Counted from the first letter of the stretch, positions 38,275 through 47,877 are shown. The stretch is DNA of 64,000 nt from Brevundimonas sp. G8 (GCF_902506205.1 NZ_LR732816.1:557733-621732); one strand, 5' to 3'. Program-made: numbers and translations. The notes: generated by a model not told the origin, from the sequence alone.

Positions 38275-39768
38275 TCAGAACTCTTCCCAATCCTGGGTCG
38301 GCGCCGAGGTCGAGCCCCCGCCGGCATAGGCGCGGATGCGGGCGCGTTCTCGGGCCAGGGGGACGGGACCGGAACCCGACAGGTCGTGGACCCGCGTTTG
38401 AACCGGCGCCTCGCCCGTGTCGAACCGTTCGACCAGCTGGGCCAGTTGCTCGGTCTCGGTCTTCAGGCTCATGGCGGCGGCCGTCGTTTCCTCGACCATG
38501 GCCGCGTTCTGCTGCGTGACCTGATCCATCTGGTTGACGGCGCTGTTGACCTGGCTCAGCCCCGTGGCCTGCTCCTGAGCCGAGGCCGCGATTTCGGAGA
38601 TCAGGGCGTCCATCTCGGCGACCTTGACCGCGATGGCCGACAGGGCCGACCCCGTCTCGTTGACCAGTTGCACCCCTTGCGCCACCTCGTGGCCCGAGGT
38701 GGTGATCAGGGTCTTGATCTGTTTCGCGGCCTCCGCCGACCGCTGGGCCAGGGCGCGCACTTCGGACGCGACCACCGCAAAGCCCCGCCCCGCCTCGCCC
38801 GCCCGCGCCGCCTCGACCCCAGCGTTCAGGGCCAGCAGATTGGTCTGGAAGGCGATCTCGTCGATGACGCCGATGATGTCGCTGATCTGGGTCGAGCTGC
38901 GCTTGATGCCGTCCATGGCGGCGATGGCCTGGCGCACCACCTCGCCCGAGCGGTCGGCCTCGGCCCGCGCGCCCACAGCGGCCGAAGAGGCCTGTTTGGC
39001 CCCGTCGGCGCTGCGTTTCACCGTCGCGGTGATCTGGTCCAGGGCCGCCGCCGTCTCTTCCAGACTGGCGGCCTGCTGTTCGGTGCGGCGCGACAGGTCG
39101 TCCGACGCGCTTGAGATTTCGCCCACCCCGCCCCTCAGGCCCGACACGGCCCGCAGCGCCTGGCCCAGGGTCTGGCGCAGGCTTTCGACGGCGGCGTTAT
39201 AGTCGTCGCGAACCCGGATATGCGCGCCCTGCACCGGCGCATCGATCCGCGCGGTCAGGTCGCCGGCCGACAGCCGCGCCAGGGCGCCGGCCAGGGCCTC
39301 GACCAGCAGGTTCTGCGCCTGCTCCGCCTCGATCCGCTGCGTCTCTCGGCGGGCGGCCTCCTGTTCCTCGGCCGTGATGTCGATGGCCAGCTTGATGACT
39401 TTCGTGGGCCGTCCGTCGGGACCGAAGACCGGATTGTAGGAGGCCTGCAGCCAGACCTCTCGCCCGCCCTTGGCCAGCCGCCGGAACTTGCGCGCCAGGA
39501 ACTGCCCGGCGTTCAACTCGCGCCAGAAGGCGGCGTAGTCAGGCGAAGCAGCCTCGACCGGGTCCATGAACTGGCGGTGATGGGCGCCCCGGATCTCTTC
39601 CAGACTGTACCCCATCGTGGTCAGCAGGTTCTGGTTGGCGTCGATGATCGTGCCGTCCAGGTTGAACTCGATCACCGCCTGGGATCGGCCGATGGCGGCC
39701 ATCTTGCCGTCCAGGTCGATCAGGCGATCCTGCATCTGCGCGCGCGCCCGACGCTGTGTTGCGAACAT
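38275..39768 (-). CDS. Soluble PAS-HAMP chemoreceptor with WEEF tail
   Basis: A 497-residue receptor without membrane helices. A PAS domain (~20-135, with [20 protein letters not shown] and [14 protein letters not shown]) precedes a HAMP-like segment and the MCP signalling hairpin ([20 protein letters not shown]). The C-terminus is QDWEEF, as in the receptor at 33402. PAS domains of this kind often bind heme, FAD or oxygen-related cofactors and report energy or redox state; the ligand here is unknown. Confidence 0.9.
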   Translation of the reverse strand: MFATQRRARAQMQDRLIDLDGKMAAIGRSQAVIEFNLDGTIIDANQNLLTTMGYSLEEIRGAHHRQFMDPVEAASPDYAAFWRELNAGQFLARKFRRLAKGGREVWLQASYNPVFGPDGRPTKVIKLAIDITAEEQEAARRETQRIEAEQAQNLLVEALAGALARLSAGDLTARIDAPVQGAHIRVRDDYNAAVESLRQTLGQALRAVSGLRGGVGEISSASDDLSRRTEQQAASLEETAAALDQITATVKRSADGAKQASSAAVGARAEADRSGEVVRQAIAAMDGIKRSSTQISDIIGVIDEIAFQTNLLALNAGVEAARAGEAGRGFAVVASEVRALAQRSAEAAKQIKTLITTSGHEVAQGVQLVNETGSALSAIAVKVAEMDALISEIAASAQEQATGLSQVNSAVNQMDQVTQQNAAMVEETTAAAMSLKTETEQLAQLVERFDTGEAPVQTRVHDLSGSGPVPLARERARIRAYAGGGSTSAPTQDWEEF

Positions 39769-39909
39769 GGTCCCACCCCTTCGCGATCAGCGAGTCCCCG
39801 CCCGCCTCAGTTGCATGATTAGCAGCCTAATTAGTTTCAAAAGTCTTTCTCGCAAGAGTTGCAAACCGTACGCAACTCGCGCAACGGCCAAGGTTGAATC
39901 GGCGCCCAA

Positions 39910-39924
39910 CTTCACCGCTCGTTA
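39910..39924 (+). promoter_or_regulatory. CtrA-box-like site upstream of fliI
   Basis: TTCA-N7-TTAA followed by CC, one mismatch from TTAA-N7-TTAA, lies 45 bases before the fliI start. In Caulobacter, CtrA directly activates early (class II) flagellar operons, including fliI-fliJ, so this is a good functional match. Confidence 0.5.
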
Positions 39925-39968
39925 ACCACGATGGCGCATCTCTGAACCCCTGTTTTTGGGGTCTGTTT

Positions 39969-41327
39969 TTGCGCAATCTCGTCGCCGCCGTCGAAGCGAT
40001 CGATCCGCTGGTCGTGACCGGCAAGGTCGCGGGCGTGTCGGGCCTGCTGATTGAGTCGCGCGGCGGCCTGTCGCGCCTCGCCGTCGGCGCCCGCGCCGAG
40101 ATCAGCCGACGCGGCCATTCCCCCCTGCCGGCCGAGGTGGTCGGTTTCCGCGATTCCAAGGCCCTGCTGATGCCGTTCGGCCCGGTCGAGGGCGTGGCCC
40201 CCGGCGCCGACATCCGCATTATCGACCAGGCCGCCAGCGTGCGCCCGACCACCGCCTGGCTGGGCCGCATCATCGACGCCTTCGGCCAGCCGATCGACGG
40301 CAAGGGACCGCTGCCGCAAGGCCCCGCCCCCTATCCCTTGCGCCCCTATCCCTTGCGCGCCCCGCCCCCGCCCGCCCATTCGCGCGGCCGGGTGGGCGAG
40401 CGTCTGGACCTGGGCGTGCGGGCCATGGACGTCTTCACCACCACCTGCCGAGGCCAGCGCCTGGGCATCTTCGCCGGTTCGGGCGTGGGCAAGTCGGTGC
40501 TGCTGTCGATGCTGGCCAAACAGGCGACCTGCGACGCCGTGGTCGTCGGCCTGATCGGCGAACGGGGCCGCGAAGTGCGCGAGTTCGTGGAAGAGACCCT
40601 GGGCGAAGAGGGGCTGAAACGCGCCGTCGTCGTGGTCGCCACCTCGGACGAGCCGGCCCTGAAACGCCGCCAGTCGGCCTATATGACCATGGCCATCGCC
40701 GAATATCTGCGCGACCAGGACCTGGAGGTGCTGTGCCTGATGGACAGCGTCACCCGCTTCGCCATGGCCCAGCGCGAGATCGGTCTCGCCGCCGGCGAAC
40801 CGCCGACCACCAAGGGCTATACCCCCACCGTCTTCACCGAACTGCCCAAGCTGCTGGAGCGGGCCGGGCCGGGTCCGGTGCGGCCCGACGGCACGACGGC
40901 GGCGCCCATCACCGCCCTGTTCACCGTGCTGGTGGACGGCGGCGACCATGACGAACCGATCGCCGACGCCGTGCGCGGTATTCTGGACGGGCACATCGTC
41001 ATGGACCGCAAGATCGCCGAGCGCGGACGCTTCCCCGCCATCGACGTGCTGAAGTCCGTCAGCCGCACCATGCCCGCCTGCCAGACCCCGCCCGAGCGCG
41101 AGCTGAACAAGCGCGCCCGCCAGTGCCTGTCAGCCTATGCGAACATGGAAGAGCTGATCAAGATCGGCGCCTATCGCACCGGCGCCGACCCCATCGTGGA
41201 CCGCGCCATCGCCCTGAACCCCGCGCTGGAAGATTTCCTGGGACAGGACAAGGACGATCACACGCGTCTTTCCGATTCCTTTACCCGGCTAGAGGACATC
41301 CTCAATCAAGGCATGATCAGAGAGTGA
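39969..41327 (+). CDS. fliI: Flagellar export ATPase FliI
   Basis: A 452-residue ATPase of the flagellar type III export apparatus. Walker [14 protein letters not shown], the [14 protein letters not shown] block, [15 protein letters not shown] and [22 protein letters not shown] are all conserved; the rest aligns with FliI/SctN. The TTG at 39969, nine bases after GGGG, is the preferred start; the frame is open to 39894. An unusual duplicated [13 protein letters not shown] stretch sits near residue 135. It forms an operon with fliJ. Confidence 0.93.
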   Translation: MRNLVAAVEAIDPLVVTGKVAGVSGLLIESRGGLSRLAVGARAEISRRGHSPLPAEVVGFRDSKALLMPFGPVEGVAPGADIRIIDQAASVRPTTAWLGRIIDAFGQPIDGKGPLPQGPAPYPLRPYPLRAPPPPAHSRGRVGERLDLGVRAMDVFTTTCRGQRLGIFAGSGVGKSVLLSMLAKQATCDAVVVGLIGERGREVREFVEETLGEEGLKRAVVVVATSDEPALKRRQSAYMTMAIAEYLRDQDLEVLCLMDSVTRFAMAQREIGLAAGEPPTTKGYTPTVFTELPKLLERAGPGPVRPDGTTAAPITALFTVLVDGGDHDEPIADAVRGILDGHIVMDRKIAERGRFPAIDVLKSVSRTMPACQTPPERELNKRARQCLSAYANMEELIKIGAYRTGADPIVDRAIALNPALEDFLGQDKDDHTRLSDSFTRLEDILNQGMIRE

Positions 41328-41334
41328 CGACGAA

Positions 41335-41745
41335 ATGACCGCTTGGGCCCAATCCCTGATCCGCATCTCCAACTACGAGGTCGAGACGCTGCAGAAGCGC
41401 CTGGCCGAGATCACCGAACGCCGCGCCAACGCCGAGATCCGCATCGCCGTCCTTGACGCCGAGGCCGAGGGCGAACGCAACCGCGCCCGCATGGACGCCG
41501 AGGCCGGCATGATGCTGGGCGCCTATCTGAACGGCTGGAAGTCCCGCAAGGCCGCCGCCGAGGGCGACCTGACCGTGCTGGACGCCGAGGAAGCCGGCGC
41601 CCGCGATGCCCTGACAGGCGCCTTCGAAGAGCTGAAGAAGTTCGAACACGTCGCCGAGACCACCCGCCTCAGCCAGCTGGTCGCCATCGCCAAGCGCGAA
41701 ACCGCCGCCTTTGACGAACTGGGCCTGCGGAAACGTGCGGTCTGA
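41335..41745 (+). CDS. fliJ: Flagellar export chaperone FliJ
   Basis: A 136-residue, almost wholly alpha-helical coiled-coil protein, MTAWAQSLIRISNYEVETLQ KRLAEI, following fliI by seven bases. FliJ sits in the centre of the FliI ring and couples export to the proton-motive force. Length and coiled-coil pattern match FliJ; sequence is weakly conserved in this family, so gene order carries weight. Confidence 0.9.
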   Translation: MTAWAQSLIRISNYEVETLQKRLAEITERRANAEIRIAVLDAEAEGERNRARMDAEAGMMLGAYLNGWKSRKAAAEGDLTVLDAEEAGARDALTGAFEELKKFEHVAETTRLSQLVAIAKRETAAFDELGLRKRAV

Positions 41746-41758
41746 CAACCGACAGACT

Positions 41759-41923
41759 TCTCCCTCCCCCTGCGGGGGAGGGTGGTCGCGAAGCGACCGG
41801 GTGGGGGCGGCCAGGCAGGGTCGCAACTGCCTGATGCAAGACAAGTCCGTGGGATTTCGCCCTGCCCTCCCCACCCGGCTTCGGCTGCGCCTCAGCCACC
41901 CTCCCCGGAGCGGGGAGGGAGAC
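41759..41923 (+). repeat. Dispersed palindromic repeat, family A copy 5
   Basis: About 165 bp with arms CTCCCTCCCCCTGCGGGGGA, GGTGGTCGCGAAGCGACCGG and a right arm ending CCCCGGAGCGGGGAGGGAG. The last bases GGGGAGGGAG lie 6-15 bases before the ATG of the xylanase gene and can act as its Shine-Dalgarno. Confidence 0.85.
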
Positions 41924-41928
41924 ATCTG

Positions 41929-42993
41929 ATGTTCAGCCGCCGCACCGTCCTCGCCGCCCCCATCGCCCTCGCCGCCTGCGACCGCTTCGCCTCGGCCGAG
42001 CCGACGCCGCCCAACGTCCCGCCGCTGAAATCCATCTCGCCCGGCCCCTTCGGCACGGCGATCAAGGCGACGCAGATCGACGACCCCGCCTGGGTCGCCC
42101 TCGCCCGCGCCAACGTCTCCCAACTCACGCCCGAGTGGGAGATGAAGATGGAATACATCCTGGCCAATGGCCTGAACCATCCGAACTTCGACCGCGCCGA
42201 CCGCATCGCCGCCTTCGCCCAGGCCCAGGGCATGGCGATGCACGGCCACACCCTGATCTGGTACGCGCAAGGCAAGGAGGCGTTCGCCGGTCTGGACGAC
42301 GCCGCCTTCGACCGCGCCTTCGACGGCTATATCGCAACGGTCGCCGGTCGCTATCGCGGCAAGGTCCGCAGCTGGGACGTGGTCAACGAACCGATCCTGG
42401 ACGACGGTTCGGCCCTGCGCGACTGCCACTGGAGCGCTCGCTACGGCCAGGACGGCTATATCCTGCGCGCCTTCGAAAAGGCCCGGATCGCCGATCCCGA
42501 GGCCATCCTGTTCCTGAATGAATACAATCAGGAAAGCGTGCCGGCAAAGGGCGCGCAGTTCCTGAAACTGGTCGAGCGCCTGCTGAAGGCCGGCTGCCCG
42601 CTACGGGGTCTGGGCCTGCAATCCCACCTGTGGATCGACATCCCCGAAGGCGTCATCGTCGCCTATATGCGCGAGGTGGCCCAGTTCGGCCTGCCGATCC
42701 ATGTGTCCGAGCTGGACTGCACCCTGCGCACCGAAAACCGGCTGGATCTGCGCAAGGCAGCCGACCGCATCGCCGCCCAGGGCGCGCGCGTCACCGAACT
42801 GGCCTCGGCCTTCGCGGCCCTGCCAAAACCCCAGCAGTTCGCCTTCACCGCCTGGGGCCTGCGCGACACCGACAGCTGGTATCGCCAGGGCGACAAGGAC
42901 GACGGCAAGGACAAGCCCCTGCCCTTCGACAGCTTCGGCCGCCCCAATCCGATGGCGGCGGCCATCGCGGCCGGCTTCAAGACCCCCGCCTGA
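41929..42993 (+). CDS. Endo-1,4-beta-xylanase, GH10, Tat/lipoprotein signal
   Basis: A 354-residue glycoside hydrolase family 10 enzyme that cuts xylan. The acid/base Glu is in SWDVVNEPILDD and the nucleophile Glu in LPIHVSELDCTL; the GH10 blocks MHGHTLIWYAQG and NEYNQES are present. The N-terminus SRRTVLAAPIALAACD combines a twin arginine with a lipobox-like AAC, suggesting Tat export and possibly lipidation. The frame is open upstream through repeat A5, but ATG 41929 is the proper start with the repeat's GGAGGGAG before it. Confidence 0.9.
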   Translation: MFSRRTVLAAPIALAACDRFASAEPTPPNVPPLKSISPGPFGTAIKATQIDDPAWVALARANVSQLTPEWEMKMEYILANGLNHPNFDRADRIAAFAQAQGMAMHGHTLIWYAQGKEAFAGLDDAAFDRAFDGYIATVAGRYRGKVRSWDVVNEPILDDGSALRDCHWSARYGQDGYILRAFEKARIADPEAILFLNEYNQESVPAKGAQFLKLVERLLKAGCPLRGLGLQSHLWIDIPEGVIVAYMREVAQFGLPIHVSELDCTLRTENRLDLRKAADRIAAQGARVTELASAFAALPKPQQFAFTAWGLRDTDSWYRQGDKDDGKDKPLPFDSFGRPNPMAAAIAAGFKTPA

Positions 42994-43013
42994 ATACAGG
43001 CCTCTGAATACGG

Positions 43014-43050
43014 AAACGCCCGGCCGTCTTGCGACAGCCGGGCGTTTCTT
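43014..43050 (+). terminator. Bidirectional rho-independent terminator
   Basis: An 11-bp perfect stem AAACGCCCGGC / GCCGGGCGTTT (43014-43024 with 43037-43047) with TTCTT after it on the plus strand and an A-rich foot before it. It can end both the xylanase transcript and the opposing small-protein transcript. Confidence 0.8.
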
Positions 43051-43074
43051 TGCGAACCGGAGGGGGTGTTCGGC

Positions 43075-43323
43075 TTACTTCTTGGGCTTGGCGGTCACGG
43101 TCGCCGGAGCCTGGACCGAAGTCCGAGCCTGGGCTTGATGACCACGACGATGCGCACGCGGCGCACGGGCCGACGGCGCGGGCGTCGTGACCGAGGCGGT
43201 CGCGGCGGGACGCGCGGTCATGGCGGTCGAGGGCGCCGGGGTCGTGCCGGCGAAGGCTGCGCCGCTGGTCAGGGCGGCGATGGCGACGGCGGAAACGGCT
43301 GCGGCGGTGCGGAGGGTTTTCAT
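43075..43323 (-). CDS. Small secreted basic Ala/Pro/Thr-rich protein (copy 1)
   Basis: An 82-residue protein with a signal peptide (MKTLRTAAAVSAVAIAALTS GAAFAG) and a basic, low-complexity mature part (RAPRAHRRGHQAQARTSV...TVTAKPKK). It is paralogous to the gene at 43415 (same signal pattern and SGAAFAGT). The family resembles acid-shock-type secreted cationic proteins in style only; no function is known. Confidence 0.6.
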   Translation of the reverse strand: MKTLRTAAAVSAVAIAALTSGAAFAGTTPAPSTAMTARPAATASVTTPAPSARAPRAHRRGHQAQARTSVQAPATVTAKPKK

Positions 43324-43414
43324 GTCGATGTCTTTCGTTTGAGGTTCAAATGTTCAGAGCGGTCGGGGTCCTGCCGGCCGGGGGAAACCGGCAGGGACGT
43401 CATAGGCGTCGGGC

Positions 43415-43615
43415 CTACTTCTTCTTGGCGGGGGTCATCGCCCGGTGATGACGGGCGTGGCTGACCTGGCGGTGCGAATGCGCACGGGCGGAGGCGGCGG
43501 GGCGGGCGTGAGAACCCGACGACGGGGCCGAAGGCGTGCCGGCGAACGCGGCGCCGCTGGTCAGGATCACCAGGGCGGCGGCGCCGAAAGCGGCGGTGGA
43601 ACGCAAGGACTTCAT
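43415..43615 (-). CDS. Small secreted His/Arg-rich protein (copy 2)
   Basis: A 66-residue protein, MKSLRSTAAFGAAALVILTS GAAFAGTPSAPSSG, then SHARPAASARAHSHRQVSHA RHHRAMTPAKKK. The mature peptide is cationic with several His. It is tandem with copy 1 and head to head with a two-component system (196-base gap). A GC-rich imperfect hairpin (GTCCTGCCGG with CCGGCAGGGAC) lies between the two small genes. Confidence 0.6.
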   Translation of the reverse strand: MKSLRSTAAFGAAALVILTSGAAFAGTPSAPSSGSHARPAASARAHSHRQVSHARHHRAMTPAKKK

Positions 43616-43810
43616 GGCGGGTCTTTCTGTGTTTTCAGCGTCCGGCCTCGTGTCGGACAGTCACTGTTTCGGCCCGCCATCCGGCCGGTTCGGGGCCGGT
43701 CGGTGTCGCCGCGTGTCGGGCGCGAACAGATTTGTGTCCGACTGTATCCGCCGCGCTTTGGCCATGAGACGGGACGACAGGTCGCGCTTCCCACCGCTCG
43801 CCGAACGCCA

Positions 43811-44527
43811 ATGTCCCAGACCTCCGCCGCCCCTGTCCTTCTGGTCGTCGACGACGACCGCGACATCCGCAACCTGCTGTCCGAGCATCTGGAGCAGCAC
43901 GGGTTTCGCACGGTGAAGGCCGCCGACGGCCGGGCCATGAAGGCGGCGCTGGAGGCCGGGCCTATCGATCTGGTGGTGCTGGACCTGAATCTGCCGGACG
44001 AGGACGGTCTGTCCCTGTGTCGCGGCATCCGCGCCGTCTCGCGCACGCCGGTCATCATCCTGACGGCGCGCGGCGATCCCATCGACCGGATCGTGGGGCT
44101 GGAGATGGGCGCCGACGACTATATGGCCAAGCCGTTCGAGCCGCGCGAACTGGTGGCGCGCATCCGCACCGTGCTGCGTCGCACGGGAGGCGAGGCGACG
44201 GCGATGGAGGGCCGTCACGCCGACTTCTCGAACTGGTCGCTGGATATCGCCGCGCGGGCCCTGACCGCGCCGGACGGGCGGCTGGCCCCGCTGTCGGGCG
44301 CCGATTTCGACCTGCTGCACGCCCTGGTCAGGAACGGCGGCAAGCCCCTGTCGCGCGAGCGGATCCGCGCCCTGTCCACCGTCGCCGACGCCGACGACCG
44401 CGCCATTGATCTGAGGGTCAGCCGCCTGCGCCAAAAACTGGGCGACGACGCCAAAGCCCCGGCTCTGATCCGCACAGTGCGCAGCCTGGGCTATATGCTG
44501 GTGGGGCCCGTCACATGGCGCGCTTAG
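43811..44527 (+). CDS. OmpR-family response regulator
   Basis: A 238-residue regulator: receiver domain with the phospho-Asp in LVVLDLNLPDEDGLSLC and Lys in YMAKPFEPREL, and a C-terminal winged-helix trans_reg domain (PLSGADFDLLHALVRNGGKP, RAIDLRVSRLRQKLG). ATG 43811 chosen; an upstream in-frame extension is not supported. It overlaps the sensor gene start by 13 bases and is divergent from the small secreted basic proteins, which it may regulate. Confidence 0.9.
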   Translation: MSQTSAAPVLLVVDDDRDIRNLLSEHLEQHGFRTVKAADGRAMKAALEAGPIDLVVLDLNLPDEDGLSLCRGIRAVSRTPVIILTARGDPIDRIVGLEMGADDYMAKPFEPRELVARIRTVLRRTGGEATAMEGRHADFSNWSLDIAARALTAPDGRLAPLSGADFDLLHALVRNGGKPLSRERIRALSTVADADDRAIDLRVSRLRQKLGDDAKAPALIRTVRSLGYMLVGPVTWRA

Positions 44528-45831
44528 GGGCGCGCCTGACGCACGGCCGGGCCGAGGCCGAGACCACGCGGCTGTTCCTGCTGCTGCTCGTCGGCGCCCT
44601 CCTGGCGGCCGGGGTGACCTTCGCCGCCCTGGGCCTCAATCATCGCCATCGCCTGTCCCAGGCCCATGACTTCACCACCGCCGAGCGGATCGTGGACTTG
44701 GCCGGATCCAGCGACGATCCCGCCGCCAGCCTGACCGACGGTCTGCCGGACGCTGCGGGCCAGAGGCTGGGCGCGCCCGACCCGTCCCTGACCCATGCGG
44801 TCGCCGAGGCCCTGAAGCGGCGTGGCGTCGATGGGGTCTCGGTCAAGGCCTATGAGGCGTCCAGCCGCGCCTGCGGGGCGGCGGGCGATCACCTGCGCTG
44901 TCGCATCCTGGTGCTCAGCCCCGAAAACGGCGCCCCCACGCCGGTCGCCATCAGCCTGCCGCCCGCCCCGCGCCCCTGGTCGCTCAGCCGCGAGGCCGCC
45001 GCCCTGCTGTTCGCCGGTCTGGCCGCCGTTCTGCTGACCGGCTGGATGGCGTCGCGTCTGGCCGCCGGGCCGCTGAACCGCCTGTCCCAAGGCGCCGTCG
45101 CCCTCAGCCACGACCTGGACCGCCCGCCCCTGGTCGAGGAGGGCGCGCGCGAGGTGCGCCAGGCCGCCGCCGCCCTGAACGCCATGCAGACCCGGCTAAA
45201 GACCATGATCGAGGACCGCACCCGCGTCCTGGCCGCCGTCGCCCACGACCTGCAGACGCCCCTGACCCGGATGCGGCTGCGCGTCGAGAAGATCGAGGAC
45301 GAGCGCCTGCGCGCCCAGTTCGTCGCCGACCTGGCGGGGATGCAGCATCTGGTCCGCGAGGGGCTGGACCTGGCCCGCATGGAGACCACGGCCGAGGCCG
45401 TGACGCCGGTCGATCTGGACGCTTTGCTGTCCGCCATCTGCGAGGACGCCGCCGAGGCGGGCCAGCCCGTCGCCTTCACTCAGGGCTGCAACGCCGTCGT
45501 CCCCACCCGGCCCCAGGCCCTGCGTCGCTGCCTGACCAATCTGATCGACAACGCCGTGCGCCACGGAGGCGACGCGGCCGTCAGCGCCATCCAGCACGAG
45601 CGGACCATCCGTCTGATCGTGCGCGACCATGGCCCCGGCGTCGCCCCGGAACAGTTGGAGAACCTGTTCGAGCCCTTCTACCGCCTGGACCCCTCGCGCT
45701 CACGCGACAGCGGCGGCACGGGCCTGGGCCTGACCATCGCCCGCCGCATGGCCGACCGCGCGGGCGCCCAGCTGACCCTGGCCAATGCGAACGGCGGCGG
45801 GCTTGAGGCGACGTTGACGTTCGAGACCTGA
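44515..45831 (+). CDS. Membrane sensor histidine kinase (EnvZ-like)
   Basis: A 438-residue kinase with two membrane helices (~20-41 and ~160-180), a ~115-residue periplasmic domain with two Cys (SSRACGAAGDHLRCRILVLS), HAMP, a HisKA box with VAAVAHDLQTPLTRMRLRVE and an ATPase with NLIDNAVRHGG and SGGTGLGLTIARRMADRAG. It pairs with the overlapping response regulator. The stimulus is unknown; the position opposite two secreted cationic proteins suggests envelope or stress sensing. Confidence 0.92.
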   Translation: MARLGARLTHGRAEAETTRLFLLLLVGALLAAGVTFAALGLNHRHRLSQAHDFTTAERIVDLAGSSDDPAASLTDGLPDAAGQRLGAPDPSLTHAVAEALKRRGVDGVSVKAYEASSRACGAAGDHLRCRILVLSPENGAPTPVAISLPPAPRPWSLSREAAALLFAGLAAVLLTGWMASRLAAGPLNRLSQGAVALSHDLDRPPLVEEGAREVRQAAAALNAMQTRLKTMIEDRTRVLAAVAHDLQTPLTRMRLRVEKIEDERLRAQFVADLAGMQHLVREGLDLARMETTAEAVTPVDLDALLSAICEDAAEAGQPVAFTQGCNAVVPTRPQALRRCLTNLIDNAVRHGGDAAVSAIQHERTIRLIVRDHGPGVAPEQLENLFEPFYRLDPSRSRDSGGTGLGLTIARRMADRAGAQLTLANANGGGLEATLTFET

Positions 45832-45917
45832 CAAAAATCCACCGAGCCTGCATCCAGAAAGCCGGCTCGACGCCTCTCCCTGAAAGCGTCACCGTGACGC
45901 GCTCCAGGAGACCGCCC

Positions 45918-47282
45918 TTGCCCCAGTTCCTTCCCGCCCGTCGTCGCAGCGCGGTCCTGTTGGTCGCCTTCAGCGCGCTGGTGTTTGCGGTCGGTCCCGT
46001 CGCGGCCCAGGATGTCGCGCGCATGGATCAAGTGGTCCGCGCCTCCAGCGACGCCGACGCCTTTTCCGGCGCCGTCCTGGTCGCGCGCGATGGGCGCATC
46101 CTGCTGGATCAGGGCTATGGCCTGGCCAATCGGGAATGGAACATCCCCAACGACGGCGACACCAAATTCCGGCTCGGCTCGCTGACCAAACAGTTCACCG
46201 CCGTCGCGATCATGCTGCTGAACCAACAGGGCAAGGTCGATCTGGATGCGCCGATCAAGACCTGGCTGCCCGAGGCGCCGGCCGCCTGGGACGCGGTGAC
46301 GACGCGCCATCTGCTCAGCCACACGGCCGGCATCCCCAACTTCACCGCCTTCGACGACTATGAGGCGTTGAAGACGCAGCCAGCGACCACGGCCGGGCTG
46401 ATCGCCCGGTTCAGCGACCGGCCGCTGGACTTCGCGCCAGGCACGCGGTTCGCCTATTCCAACTCGGGCTATGTTCTGCTCAGCGCCATCGTCGAGGCGG
46501 CGAGCGGCCAGACCTACGCCGATTTCGTCACCGCCAATCTGTTCGCCCCGCTGGGCATGACCGACAGCGGCTATGACCGCCACGACGCCATCCTGCCCCG
46601 CCGCGCCTCCGGCTATGCGCCGGGCGCGTCCGGCGTCGTCAATGCCGACTATGTGGACATGAGCATACCGACCGGCGCCGGCGCCCTGTATTCGACCACC
46701 CACGACCTGCTGAAGTGGGAGCAGGGCCTGTTCGGCGGGCGGGTGCTGAACCCCCAGTCGATCACCGCCCTGACCACGCCCGTCCGAAACGGCTACGCCA
46801 TGGGGCTGATGGTTTCCGAGGCCGACGGCAAAAAGCTGGTCTGGCACAATGGCGCCATCGAGGGCTTCAACACCTATATGGCCTATGATCCGGGCGACCG
46901 AACCGCCGTCATCGTCCTGGGCAATCTGAACGGCGAGGCGCCGGACAAGCTGGGCGCCGCCCTGGTCACCCTGGCGCGCGGCGGGACCGTCACCCTGCCC
47001 AGCGAACGCCGCGCCGTCGCCCTCTCGCCCGACGTGCTGAAGGCTTATGAGGGCGTCTACAATCTGGCCCCGACCTTCGCCCTGACGATCTCGGTCGTGG
47101 ACGGCAAGCTGATGGCCCAGGCCACCGGCCAGCCGGCCTTCGCCCTAACGGCCGAGGCCGAGGACGCCTTCTTCCTGACCGCCATCGACGCCCAGATCAC
47201 CTTCACACGCGACACAGCCGGCGCCGTCGAGGGTCTGGTCTTGCATCAGGGCGGCCGCAATATGCCCGCCAAGCGCCAATGA
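45918..47282 (+). CDS. Secreted serine hydrolase (class C beta-lactamase/DD-peptidase fold)
   Basis: A 454-residue penicillin-binding-fold protein. A TTG at 45918 follows GGAG and gives the signal peptide LPQFLPARRRSAVLLVAFSA..VAAQ; a GTG at 45894 is the alternative. SxxK is SLTKQF, YxN is YSNSGY, and the third motif is HNGAIEGF. A C-terminal DUF3471-like domain follows residue ~350. Family members include esterases, DD-peptidases and AmpC-like lactamases, so substrate cannot be told from motifs alone. Confidence 0.87.
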   Translation: MPQFLPARRRSAVLLVAFSALVFAVGPVAAQDVARMDQVVRASSDADAFSGAVLVARDGRILLDQGYGLANREWNIPNDGDTKFRLGSLTKQFTAVAIMLLNQQGKVDLDAPIKTWLPEAPAAWDAVTTRHLLSHTAGIPNFTAFDDYEALKTQPATTAGLIARFSDRPLDFAPGTRFAYSNSGYVLLSAIVEAASGQTYADFVTANLFAPLGMTDSGYDRHDAILPRRASGYAPGASGVVNADYVDMSIPTGAGALYSTTHDLLKWEQGLFGGRVLNPQSITALTTPVRNGYAMGLMVSEADGKKLVWHNGAIEGFNTYMAYDPGDRTAVIVLGNLNGEAPDKLGAALVTLARGGTVTLPSERRAVALSPDVLKAYEGVYNLAPTFALTISVVDGKLMAQATGQPAFALTAEAEDAFFLTAIDAQITFTRDTAGAVEGLVLHQGGRNMPAKRQ

Positions 47283-47322
47283 GGATCGGAGGCGGCGTCG
47301 GCGTTCGCGCGCCGCCCCGTCG

Positions 47323-47715
47323 TCAGTCGATGGCCTCGATCCCCTCGGCCTTCGCCTTCGCCACCATGGCCCGCATGGCAGCCAGCTGTTCGGCCGGATG
47401 ACATTGCCAGCCCACCACCTCGCCCACGATCCGCAAGGGCTCGCGCGAGCGGTAGGACTGGGTCGGGTTGCCGGGAAATTTCTTGTCGGTCAGATTGGGG
47501 TCGTCGATGATCTCGCCGGTCGGGACGACGACATAGATGCGCTCGCGCCCCTCCCCTTGCGCCAGCTCCGCGCCCCAGATCGCGGCCTCCAGCGTCCCTG
47601 CCAGATAGACCCACGGGTTCGCCTTGCCGGCCCCGAAGTTGGAGGCGTAGCCGGCGGCGATCAGGTCGCCGGTCTTCAGATCGGCCTTCGTGCCGTGAAA
47701 ATAGCCGCGTTCCAT
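47323..47715 (-). CDS. arr: Rifampin ADP-ribosyltransferase (Arr family)
   Basis: A 130-residue enzyme that inactivates rifamycins by ADP-ribosylation using NAD. FHGTKADLKTGDLIAAGYAS, VYLAGTLEAAIWGAELAQGE, PTGEIIDDPNLTDKKFPGNP and SYRSREPLRIVGEVVGW are all typical Arr blocks; length is close to the ~140 residues of known enzymes. It sits beside ctrA with no mobile element visible, so it looks like a chromosomal Arr rather than a recently acquired cassette. Confidence 0.92.
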   Translation of the reverse strand: MERGYFHGTKADLKTGDLIAAGYASNFGAGKANPWVYLAGTLEAAIWGAELAQGEGRERIYVVVPTGEIIDDPNLTDKKFPGNPTQSYRSREPLRIVGEVVGWQCHPAEQLAAMRAMVAKAKAEGIEAID

Positions 47716-47825
47716 GGGTCGCCCTTACGAGGTTTCAGGGCCTCGCATGATGCGCAGAAAAACCCGACTGCCCATTCTTGAACGCAAGAATATCGTCGCC
47801 AGTTTAGTGCAGAGGCCGAAACGCA

Positions 47826-47853
47826 AAACGCCCGCCGTCGCCGGCGGGCGTTT
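47826..47853 (-). terminator. Terminator after ctrA
   Basis: A perfect 12-bp stem AAACGCCCGCCG / CGGCGGGCGTTT with loop TCGC, 25 bases after the ctrA stop. On the minus strand the stem is followed by TG and then a T-rich stretch. Confidence 0.78.
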
Positions 47854-47877
47854 CGAATTCAGCGGATCGAAGACCGA

